Below are positions 45,971 to 56,355 of a stretch of DNA of 64,000 nt, piece after piece (position 1 is the stretch's first letter; every line of letters begins with the position of its first letter). The stretch spans positions 4,052,585 to 4,116,584 of the forward strand of contig NW_003314265.1 in assembly GCF_000143415.4 (NCBI RefSeq), given 5' to 3'. This DNA comes from Selaginella moellendorffii. Its lineage: Eukaryota > Streptophyta > Lycopodiopsida > Selaginellales > Selaginellaceae. Under the pieces are notes generated by a model. It worked only from the letters and a program-made list of their open reading frames with translations. It was not told the DNA's origin and did not search any database. The translations under genes were made by a program, and so were the position numbers.

Positions 45971-46620
45971 TCTTGGACTACTCTGCAATCCCAACATTGC
46001 TTCCAGTAAGCTCGAAACCATGTGATGTAGTCAGGAACAGACTTGTGAGCACCCTGCCGGAACGAAAAGAGGTCGACAAGTAACCAATTTGTGGGTTTTT
46101 CTTGAATAAAACGTTCTCTGAAAGAAGCAAGTACTGTCTAGAAGTTTGTCCGGTCCTCTGGGAGGAGAGAATCTGCCCAAGTTGCTGCTTTGCCTTCAAG
46201 AGATTGCAAGAAGTTGCGGCACATATGATCATCATCGACGATCATGTTTATGGTGCAGTAGTAATCAAAGCGACTGATATGAGATTTTGGAGAGACTGTT
46301 CCAACACCTGAGAATGTTGGCAGATCACTCCCCTTCTACAGAACATGGAGCTGAGGTCGAGCTAAAGGTGGCTGCGCCATAGCTCGTAGATCTAAGTCAC
46401 TAGAATCTGCCGAGGATGAAGAGGACTCGGCCCGAGAAGGTGCAGTGTCGTACTGAAGCTGCCTTTGGATATTAGAAAGTTTACTTCGTACCTTAGGGCC
46501 TTGAGGTATGGTAAAAGGGTGCCAATTTGTCGCACGTCTAGTTTGTATCGGCATCAAATACCCTGAACACTGCAAATGCCCGGTCAAGGCAACTGGGTTG
46601 ATAGGAGCAAGAAGACTGTA
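45971..46620 (-). pseudogene. Tat-like Ty3/gypsy copy B gag
   Basis: The minus strand reads LPTFSGVGTVSPKSHISRF, CRNFLQSLEGKAATWADSL, LASFRERFIQEKPTNW and VPDYITWFRAYWKQCW, the core of a retrotransposon capsid. One in-frame stop is visible. It is the 5' part of the element whose pol lies at 34,410-37,130, separated from it by the DNA transposon. Confidence 0.75.
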
Positions 46621-47701
46621 GGCTGGTGCTCAATTTGCTCAAAGTTGCCCAAAATGCCTATGACGAAGAGAAATAAGGGCTGAAAGGGAAGTAGATATAG
46701 GCCTCAAGCACCATTGACCCGTAGGGTAACCACCGGAGTAGCCGCTGGAGTAGCCATTGGAGTAGCCGCTGGAGTGGCTGGTAACCGGTAACCCATAACC
46801 AGTAATCGAGGACCTGTAACTTGTAACCGGTAACCCTTGCTCTCGCTCCTACCCCTGCGCCTATTCCAACACCAACTCCTATCCCTGTGCCTGTTCCTAC
46901 CATCTTTATTCCGACGCCAACTCTTGTTCCTGCTCCTCCGGCTACCTGTTCCTTGAAGATTGCTTTGTTCCCAAGGAACTTCTAACAAAGTTTAGCCCAA
47001 AAGAGAAGGATGAGTCCTCTCGTCTCAATCCTTCCCCATTTTGACTGTTGGTGGACTTGTTGGAAAGAGCTCAACCTCGTCTACCTTCTATAGCAAGAAT
47101 TTGGGAAGAAGCGGGCTTAATATTCCCTAAAATCCAAGAAGAGGTAGCCCGGAATGCCAATATTGTGAAAAAACATATGCATGTCACTGATGTAAATCGA
47201 TATTAAGGTGCCATTGGTATTTTTAGAAATCCTAGGACCAAGAGCACCTTTAGATTCAAACGGCATCCAAAACAAAGCCTGGAGGAGCACAAATTCCTGC
47301 TACAAAGATGACCCAATCTAGTCGGAGAAGAAAACCCCTTTTGCATGCCACCAATTTGGCCAAATCTAGCCCCAAGAATCACCATCTCGTAGATCTAGGC
47401 CAGATCTACAAGCCCAAATGCATTACCTTGAGAAATTTGGCCGAGGATCCAGGCGAGAAAGTGAAAACCCCAAAATGTTCATCCCACTAAGCCAAGAAAT
47501 GTTGTATCTCTTCAAATACTGCACAACTTGATGAGTGCAATACCTTGCTGGAGAGAGGAGCTCCAGACCTACCCAACACGCCCAAGATCAAATAAAACCA
47601 CCACAAGATGAACAAGGAATTTTTTCCCAAATCCTGCGGCCAAAAGAAAAGAGAGAAATGATGCTTCAGAAAGTGTTGCACGTCACGCCGGGTTCACCAT
47701 T
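46621..47701 (-). other. Tat-like copy B 5' leader with primer-binding site
   Basis: Just inside the LTR (47,685-47,700, minus strand) lies TGGTGAACCCGGCGTG, a typical TGG-initial primer-binding site complementary to a tRNA 3' end. The leader has no domain. Another GGTAACC cluster lies at 46,780-46,835. Confidence 0.65.
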
Positions 47702-47888
47702 TGTTGGGGGAAGGAGGGGCACTTCCCCCAACGCTCTCTCAAACATGAGAAATGCTTCACTGCTCTCCACAAAATACCCCCCCTTGCCCTTGTGAGGAGG
47801 GTTTTATACAAGGAAGATGGGGAATATTTTGAGGACTAGAATATTCCCTCTCTCTCTCTCTCACTCTCTTGATGGCCACGCCTTAACA
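47702..47888 (-). repeat. Tat-like copy B, 5' LTR
   Basis: 187 bp with TGTTAAGG...CCCCAACA ends on the minus strand and a TATAAAACC promoter box. The distance to its partner at 32,734 is about 15 kb, of which 8.8 kb is the nested transposon. Confidence 0.85.
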
Positions 47889-48927
47889 CATTCACGAGCA
47901 TTTTGCTTGTTAGTCAATAATACTTTGTGTTCTTTGAGTTATCTTTAGTAAGTTGTTTGGCATACTATCTACCATATTTGATAGCTAACTTTATCATTGA
48001 GTTTACTTGATGATATATTTGCTATTGAATTTTGTTTGATGGTGAATCCTATGTTTTCCAATGATAGTGATCTTGGTGGTTCCTATCCTATACTATTGGT
48101 TTATCAGATGATAACTTACTTAAAATGCTTTTGTGTTCTAATCTAAGATTTATTCACTGATAATTAAGTCTCTAAGCTGTCATTGTCTTTGACTTTGATA
48201 TTGTCCATCTATTGATCTTTGAGTTTGGGCCAGTATAGGTAGACTTCGTGTGCATGGTGAAATCTCTAGTTATGGGGTAGCTACTGTCGACTGGTCATAT
48301 CACCTACCTCTCTATTGATGTTCCTTATTCCATTAAAAGGGCGTGACTGTGTAAACAACTCTAACTGCCTGTTTACAGTAGTCTATCTAAACTTTACTGA
48401 CGGGTTTAGTTTGTTTGCTCATGAGGGTTGGGGCCTCTGGCTTCTCTCTCTATGTCCCTACGGGCAGGGGCATATCACACTTTTGTAAGCTGGGTGACTC
48501 CCAAAGTAGCAAGGGTGGCTAACTCCATTGATCATTTCTGTAAGCAACCAAAGAGAACGACTTGAGAGACGGTCCATGGGGTTCAGATATAGAGGGAAAG
48601 GGCCCATGCACAAGAGTGCACCCCCTTTTCCAATCGGTTAAGGGTCTTGGGATATTTGGAGTTAAGCGTCCTTGGGTTTGAATAGTATTGGGCTGGGTGA
48701 CCTCCCGGGAAGTCCCAACTCAGGAGCTTACAATTTCCTTATTAGCGACGGCCGGAAGGTGTCTGAGTTGGTAGTGCATCCGCGTTAGACAAAGAAGTTG
48801 CCTCCTAACTCATTTAAGTTGGTGCATTTCTCACATAGCGTGAATACCATGAACTTTTTCTGGAGTTGTTTCCTTAGTGGTATTCTAAACTCGATGAGGA
48901 CGTCGATCTTCCCTAGGGGGGGGAGAG
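47889..48927 (+). mobile_element. 3' end of a Ty3/gypsy-like element with polypurine tract
   Basis: AACTCGATGAGGACGTCGA and the G-rich tract at 48,915-48,926 directly precede an LTR start (TGTCACGAATGTG). The rest is non-coding apart from the 5S-like insert listed next. Confidence 0.45.
48658..48716 (+). other. 5S-rRNA-derived segment (internal promoter half)
   Basis: 58 bp align without gaps to plant 5S rRNA, about 48 of 58 bases by my recall of the plant consensus. The A box (GGAGTTAAGCGTCCTTGGG), intermediate element (GCTGGG) and C box (TGGGTGACCTCCCGGGAAG) are all retained. The 5' half of 5S is not recognisable. It is not a normal 5S gene. It may derive from a Cassandra-type TRIM or a 5S-derived SINE. 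Confidence 0.75.
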
Positions 48928-50370
48928 TGTCACGAATGTGACTTCGGGTATCGAAAGTTACTTGTTGGCTAATCCTTACGGACACTCTTTCCTTACTGCC
49001 ACGATGGTAGGAGGTCGGTATTGCTGGACCCTTTATCAGCCCCTCTTGTTCAAGTGTTAGTAAACTGGACTTTGCATCTGTACTTGGCCAGATGAGCATA
49101 AGGATGGAAATCCTAAGTGTCTATTCAGCCAAACATACTTGGCCCAGCTTTTTAGTTCTCTTTTACTCTGTCTTGCACTGGCTTGACAAGAACCCTCATT
49201 TATTGAGATTAGTCCCTCAATATTGCTGGATGATAGCTTACCGTGTCTGCCAAACACCCTCGCTATCATGCCCTTTGTGTTAGTCTCATTTCGGTCCCAA
49301 ATGCTATTTATAAAAAGTGTCTAGATTTGCTCATTTGGCATATCTACGGAATGTAGAGATTGGCCTGAACACAATGGTGTTCGTCCCATGTCCAAATTCG
49401 CAATCTAGCTCCATTCCATATTTAGTTAGTTTTGAGTTTATCCCAGAGACTAACTCCTGATACTAAGGGAGGCTTGGGGTGAAAGCCCAAAGCATGTGTT
49501 CCTCAAAAGAGGGGGGGGCTGTGGGGGATTCCAAATGTATAGTAGGGATAGCAGCTCAAGAATCAGGAACACTGAGCATAAAGCCAATGGGATCGACAAT
49601 CCAAGTAGCCATTGTGGGTAGGTTGGGCATGGCCGACCAACCTATGAGGATTCAATGATACCATTCAAGGATTCCAGATATAAATCAATGAGAATTGTAA
49701 TTTCTTTAATAGAGGTATAGTCTAGCTTTCGCTTGCGTGCCTGTCCTTGTTCTGCGTCCGGCTTGGGTCTAAGTCCAAGTTCCACACCATGCTAACTGGT
49801 GAAGTAGCTATATCCTTGCTTTAGGCCACCGATATACCAAAATAGCGCCAGACTCCATTTGGCTCTGTTTTGCATGCTGGTCCTAGCATTAGGATTTACG
49901 ACTGTCCCAAGTCATTCTGTGCTCCTGTCCGTTCACTCCTGGGCTGAATGCTTAGGGGTTGTTCCATGCTCTAGTGCTATTGCTCCTTGGCTCCATGCTT
50001 GGGAGTTTGGCACCGTTCCTTTGTTTAGTGGCCCAAAGCCCTAAACCTTAGGTTTTGCCTCACTGTCCTTTGGACACGTGGCATATGACACGTGGCATGT
50101 GTCACGTGGCATAAAGAGGGTTTAGGTTCCCCTTCGTGGTGTTACCCTATGGTAAATCACAAAGGGTTTTTACCATAAAGGGTAAAAACCATGTGTGCTA
50201 CAATCTTGTATTGCATCTTTTGTTTTTTACAATTAAAGGCTCGCAGCTCATGAACAACATCTTGAATGGTCCAAATCTCCACAATCAGCACTATCTTCGG
50301 CACCACCATCGACAATAGGATTCCAGCGTTCAACTCGGTTGGCCATCGCAACCAACTCCTTTTATACCTA
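48928..50370 (+). repeat. LTR and related repeat (family of 31,405)
   Basis: It starts TGTCACGAATGTGACTTCGGG after a polypurine tract and matches 31,410-32,230 over about 900 bp. The right boundary is unclear. No coding capacity is seen. Confidence 0.55.
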
Positions 50371-50668
50371 TGTTATGATCTGGCGCAAAAAGATAGAAAT
50401 CTAGTCTCCCTAGACTAGACTACACCACCTCTTGAAGTTCCTCACCACCCAACCACCCCCAAACTACCTCAACCCCAGCTGCCCGAGAGCCTCCACTCCC
50501 CATCCATCATCCTATAGGTAAGAAAGTCCTCTTTTTGGAAGTTCCATTGCGCCACCGCTCCACTGTGAGCCCTAGGGTATGTTCTATCCCTTACCTAACA
50601 TGCCTTAATATACCCTTGAGCCTTCTTTTGACCGACATTGATCATATGGTCAAAGCTGGCACCTAACA
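50371..50668 (-). repeat. LTR (TGTTAGGTGCCAGC family), inverted copy
   Basis: 298 bp. The reverse strand begins TGTTAGGTGCCAGCTTTGAC and ends GATCATAACA. It is the inverse of the solo LTR at 56,050. No target duplication is seen. Confidence 0.7.
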
Positions 50669-52847
50669 AGAAATCTTTTGCAATTTTTCTTCTCAAGATA
50701 GTAATTCAAATGCTATGAATTATAATTTGTCCCATTGTACAACATAACTAATACATAAGAGATAGAAAGAAAAAACATTGAGGATAATGATCATGAATTA
50801 GAGATAAATGCAATGATAAAACATGTAACAAATTGGAGAAAAATGCCCTACTACTTGTTTTAGAAAATTACAATTCTATAGTTTCAAGAATATTGCAGCT
50901 CTACATTGTTAAATGCTTCATAAGGGGGTGAGGCCCAACCTAACCCTTCCATATTATCACTCTCCTTTTTATACCTAGTTCTCCTGCCAATTTCCTCCAG
51001 ATCTCTACTGTCCTCTAGTGCAAATTCTCCTCAAACAACTCCTAGGGAATATCCATGCATCTCCACATCACATATATCACTCAAACATAGCTTTGACTTT
51101 TTCCAAGATTTGAATGGCACATGGATATATGGTGTGGAAATGGGATGAAATATGAGCAGGCAAGTATAATGAATGATGAACAATGGTGTAATGAGTGACC
51201 AGATGAGTGAATGGCGAATATAAGAATGGAAAGGATGATATGTAGAATGAACTGATGTTGAGAAGAACTTGGACAAAGAACTAAAATTGGAAGAAACTTG
51301 AACTTCTAGATGAACAAGATTGATGCAACATTAGGAACAACAACTCAAGAAAGATTTCAATTCTCCAAAGGAAACACCATCTGGACAAAACAAAAAAAGT
51401 GAAAGAAAGCTAGAGAAAGGAAGAGAAAGGGATGAGAAAGAAAAGGAAAGATCTCATAGTATAGGAAGTTTGATAAACTCTCTCTTAGTGATTGAGCATT
51501 GCCACAATGAGGAAACTTAGAACTTAGCTATGTGTGACAATATCTAGAGCCCCTAAAGTATGCAAGAAAGTGTCTCCAAAGAAGTGAACTCAAGTGGAGG
51601 TGCTCACAAGAATTATGAAGTGTTAGTGATTGTAGAAGATGCCACAATCACTTTAAGTGATGCCACTATGTGGCTGCTGTGACATCCCCTAGGCTAGAGA
51701 AACTTCTAACAAGAGCCCCTAGCTAGGGATTGCCATTGTACTCTTTCTCTTTTCTATAAAGTTTTGTTCTTCTCTTAGCATGTTGAGGGTTGAACCCCTC
51801 AACAAGTGGCAACCATAGTCCACATTCCATAGTTTTATAGTTATCTTCAAGTTTGTATCCCATGGCCCTTTTAAGAAAGGATAGTAACCTAATTACAATA
51901 AAACCTTAATTATTTTAAACATAGCACAAAGCCCCAGTCTCATTCCTCCCTTACTAATCTCTAGTAAGGAACCTCAACCCCAACTGCTTCTCTGACTGGG
52001 CGACGCAGCACAAGATCATCAATCATGCATGGAATTTCCAGCCAAATTCTGCACTATGATGCAATCCACATTGCCAAGAAAATCCCACAGGACAAATCTA
52101 AATTCACTAGAGAACACACTTTCAAACACTGTTCAACTCACAAGTGAGGCCTAGCCATCTTCATAATTCTGTCTTTCTGCATGCTCCATCCATAAATGCC
52201 TGCATCCAAATCCTCAAGACATCACTTGTATATTTTTGTGCATCTCCTTGCCATCTATCCTCCTTGTGCTTCTAGAACCACTAGCCTATTCCTCTTGCTA
52301 ATGGTTTTGTAGAAATACCTCCATGCTTTTGAACAATCTCTGATTTTGGGCGGCACAATCTTGTAGGCTCTTTCAGCAATGTGACCATCTCCTTGGTCAC
52401 AACTCCAATCGTTCTATCCTACAAGTTATCATAGTCATAAAACAAAAAACAAAAATGAACCACAGCATCCATTTGAAGTGAGTCTGGATTTAAGAGATTG
52501 GTGTTTGTGGACAAACAAGACTATGTCGCATGCTTGCTTGATATCCAACAAGATCTTTGCTTTGAAACGATTTTCTCTGTCCGATGGCTAATCACTTGCA
52601 GCCTGCAATGCACCACAAACCAACTGGAACACGTGGAAGATCTACCAGCATGACATTTGGCAAAAGGATTTTCAGTCTGATTTGCTTGTTGGAGACTCCT
52701 TTCTTGTCACCAAGAACCAAAAAGAAGAAGAAAAATGAATCATAAGCTCACATTGTATGAGAAAGAAAGACACAAAACTACTTGTGGCTCCCGACTAAGA
52801 ATGAAATACATTTATATTGTAGTTTATATTTAACTTTTAATCTTTAG
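50669..52847. other. No gene recognised (AT-rich spacer)
   Basis: About 2.2 kb of AT-rich DNA 3' of the Crinkler-like gene. Short ORFs such as 51,031-51,276 are low-complexity. I see no repeat ends or RNA genes. Confidence 0.45.
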
Positions 52848-55721
52848 TCAAATAGCATCTTTATGAACAAACGTAGCCTCCACCAGCCATGAATCAACGA
52901 AAGCCAAGATGTTACCTTTATCGATAACACAAAGCAAAGCCTTTGTGCCAAGATCCACTTTCATTTTCTTTTCACCTCTTCTAATAAAAGCTCGACTGCT
53001 GCACGCTTCCTCCCTCAAATAGAGGTTACCTAACTGCTTCTTCAGATTAACAACATCTGTAGAAACCAAGAGTTTAATGCACCCATTACGAGCTAACTCT
53101 CGAAGAGAGTCAGCACCAGTAACTTCAGTTGGGGTCGGTGTACTCTTGTGTTGGAAAAGCTTGTTCAGATCCAAGGTATAAAAAGCATTATTGACTTCAC
53201 CCTACAACAAAAGAAAAAAGTCCAATTACATCAAAAGATGACATGTTGCTTACCTGGTAAAGCGCCTTACTTGTCTTAACTTGCACAAGAACGGGAACAA
53301 GGATCATCGGGTGTTGCTGCTGCGAGGTGGAGCAAGCAGTGTCAGTCTCTGAGACTTGTCCTTGACCACCTCCATCTCCCTCCGACATGTCTAGAAAAAA
53401 CAAGGCGTCTGGCCCAAATCCGGATTCTCCTGTCCATAAAACGGATGGGAAAACGTCCCTCTCCTTGACAGCATTGATGTACTCCTGCAGAGTATATCTT
53501 GATGCGTTGACATCATACACATCTGAGCCTTTACTATGCTCGTGTCTCATCTGCGCCACTTGTTCACTGTGGATCCTTGGTTTCACAAGCTTCGCTCTTC
53601 TAGTGTAGATTTCTGGAATCTCTAACTCATGTGAAGTGACCGTGTACACACCATCTTGAAGAAACCTAGAGATCAAATTTGCAGGTTGCATCCCGTCCAT
53701 TGCTTTTGCAATCATCTCCACTGCAATCATTTCGTATCCGTGCCCAACTCCGCTGCTACTTGACTGGGCGTTATAACAATAAGCAGTATCCGCTATACTC
53801 GATAGGCCTGCTGGTTCGCCGACAGTTAAATAGTGCCACAAAGAATGGAGAACCAGAGGCTCCTCAATACGCAATAGAACGTTCGCTGTGTCTGACTCGT
53901 CCTTCCAAGAATCCAAATCTTGCATTTCAAGCGTCCGACGGCCATCCAACCTCGCTAGTCCGTATTGAATTAAACTCAAGCTGGGGTTCTTGACAGCAAC
54001 ATACGTAGCATTCAATCCATAGAACTGATGGAAGAGTATAAGACTCAGTTTTTCGAGAGCCAGGGGATGCTTCCGAAAAAAGTCTTTTACACTTGTGTAG
54101 ACTGTTCTGTCAAGAAAGGGCGAACTCCGTCCCAAAGTGTTAACTGCCATTGGCCTGTACTCTGTAGTAGAAACCTCTTTGGCGTATTCAACGAAGTAAG
54201 CAGTTGCGTTGCTGAGCGGTAGCTTTTCAGAGATAAACGATTCTAATGCTGAAACGAAAAACCTATACCGCCCCTTGTATAGCTGGAAGACCCTGTGAAA
54301 ATCCACCTGTGATGTATCTTCAAGGATCCGACTAGCATAATCCTTCAGGTCGGCCTCCTCATAAAATCCCCCAAAGTGACAGAACACTGCAACTGAAAAT
54401 CTCTGTTTGAGTGTAGCAGAAATATTGCGTGCAACAGAAACCATACTTCCTCCTGTACCAGAATAGTAGAACGTGCTTGTGCGAAACCCAGCATCGACCA
54501 ACACCGGCACAAACACATCCAATAGAGATCTTGTTCTTGACCCAGCTGTAGGTGAATCAAACCTATTCACCAAGGTGTCCTGCACCACCTGGCATTCGTC
54601 GAGTATAATCGGCCCACTCCAGTCCCTCTTGTGTGTCTCGATCAAACGATCAAATACCTCTTCGATCCCACAGTCACTGGATACTAACTCGAGTAGTCTA
54701 TCACTTAGAACGTAGAACGGGTCATTCTTGAAGGGTAGTAACGCAAATCCAACCTGCTTAAACAACCAGTACTTGGCCCAAACCTGAGGTGGCATGCTTC
54801 CTGCTACCTCCTTCAACTTGTCTAAGATGAAGAATCTGCTGAGAAGAACAGCTTTGAAGCAGCACCGCGTCACGCGCATCGGAATTGACTGGTTTCCTGG
54901 ATACAGAACCATTAGCCGACTAACCAGCGCATCCAAGTCTGCAGAGCCCTCCGATCCAATCCGTCCCATAGGAACACCTACAAAATACAGAGCCAAACGG
55001 TCGACTGCAATCTCATATAGTGTTCGAGTCTTTCCAGAGCCAGAAACATCGAAAAGGACCACCAGGCCAGGACGGGCTATATCCACTTGATCCAGAATGT
55101 ATTTGGAGGCCCGAAAAGGCTCCTCGAGGCAATGCCAGAGAAGGCAAGGTTTGCGACTGCCAGGAGCTTGAGGAACCGTCCCTTTGCAAACGTCTGGATA
55201 ACTGGCCTTAAAATGACTTGGCTTAGGAAGTTGTCGATCTGCTCTATGTATCTTATTCCATACTTGGTCCAAGATAGCTTGCACATCTGCTTAATCAAAA
55301 TCAAACAATTAGGCTTTGAACGAACACATAGAAAGGCAAGGAGACCAATGAACACTTCGTCAGTACACCAGAGAAGCACACACACAACATAAATCTTACC
55401 AGAATCAGTGGCAGTGGCAGGCGCTGCAAAAACAAAATTTGTCAGCGATGGAAGAACAAGTCAAGAACAAATCCAATGCCTACCCTTGAGTAAGATAAGC
55501 TTTTCTTCCCTCAGCTGGCTCTCCTTTTGCCTCAGCTGGCTCTCGTTTTGCCTCAGCTGATCCTCCCTTCTCCGCCAGTACCGCTTCTCCTCAGCATCAT
55601 TTGTTGCCTTCAGCTGCTCCTCAGCCTCACATATTTGCGTCAGGACTCCCTCTATTTGCCTTTCGAGGCGGAAAATCAGCCCATCCACCGGCAAGGGCTC
55701 AGAGCCAGACGCCATCCCCAC
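52848..55721 (-). CDS. Crinkler (CRN/CR)-type P-loop NTPase with nuclease-like C-terminus
   Basis: Four exons (55,721-55,484, 55,423-55,400, 55,286-53,254, 53,201-52,848) give 882 aa with no stop. Residues 15-80 are a coiled coil with three near-identical heptad-like units (QLRQKES type). Then comes a P-loop domain: LFDVSGSGKTRTLYE (Walker A) and GPIILDECQ (Walker B), followed by a long helical region. The C-terminus has GFGPDALFFLD and VLVQVKTSKALYQ, which fit the D and Q/ExK of a PD-(D/E)xK nuclease fold. This layout matches Crinkler-RHS-type proteins known from oomycetes, fungi and scattered other eukaryotes, proposed to derive from transposon or conflict systems. The role here is unknown; self-encoded defence or a domesticated element are both possible. 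Confidence 0.78.
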
Positions 55722-56049
55722 TCCTAACCCTAATGCAAATCAGGGCACGGATGAGGAACGGTTCAGATCTCAAGTGAATATTCCTGAATCAGAGTTATAA
55801 TTTATCCAGCTTCCAGACAGAAAACCCTCATCTTAAACGTTTTTAAGCACCACAACTTTTTTATAATAGTATTTTTTTAAAAGAAAGGATTACAAAACTA
55901 TTGTAATTTAAAATAATCAAAACTTAACAAATATATTCTTAAAGAAAAAGAGTAAGAAAATCTAGCTTTATATAATTTGATATAGGTTTAAATTTAGTTC
56001 CTCATAACTTACCTTAGACTCCTTTCTCCTCTTGAGATCTCACCAACAG

Positions 56050-56282
56050 TGTTAGGTGCCAGCTTTGACTATGTGATCAACGTCGGTCAAAGGGAGGCTC
56101 AAGGGTATATTACAGCATGTTAGGGTAAGGGACTTAACCTACCCTAAGGCTCACAGTGGAGCGGCGGCACAGTGAAGCTTTTGAGGTAGCTCGGGGGTGG
56201 TTGGGTGGTGAGGAACCTCAAAAGGTGGCATAGCATAGTCTAGGGCAATTAGATCTTTGTCATTTTGCGCCGGATCATAACA
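56050..56282 (+). repeat. Solo LTR with 5-bp target duplication
   Basis: 233 bp from TGTTAGGTGCC to GATCATAACA, flanked on both sides by AACAG (56,045-56,049 and 56,283-56,287). The target duplication shows this is a complete LTR left by recombination between two LTRs. Confidence 0.85.
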
Positions 56283-56355
56283 AACAGCTATTCTTGTTCC
56301 GAAGCCAGTTCTTCAACAGCTGATTGACACTCCCGTCACGTTTTCGCTCTGAGAC

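Noticed and set aside
48745-48800. tRNA-like A-box string (GAGTTGGTAGTGC) after the 5S segment
   Set aside because: I could not fold a cloverleaf and found no B box, so no tRNA is called.
51031-51276. Minus-strand ORF of 81 codons
   Set aside because: Low-complexity, Ser/His/Ile-rich composition in AT-rich spacer without any recognised motif.
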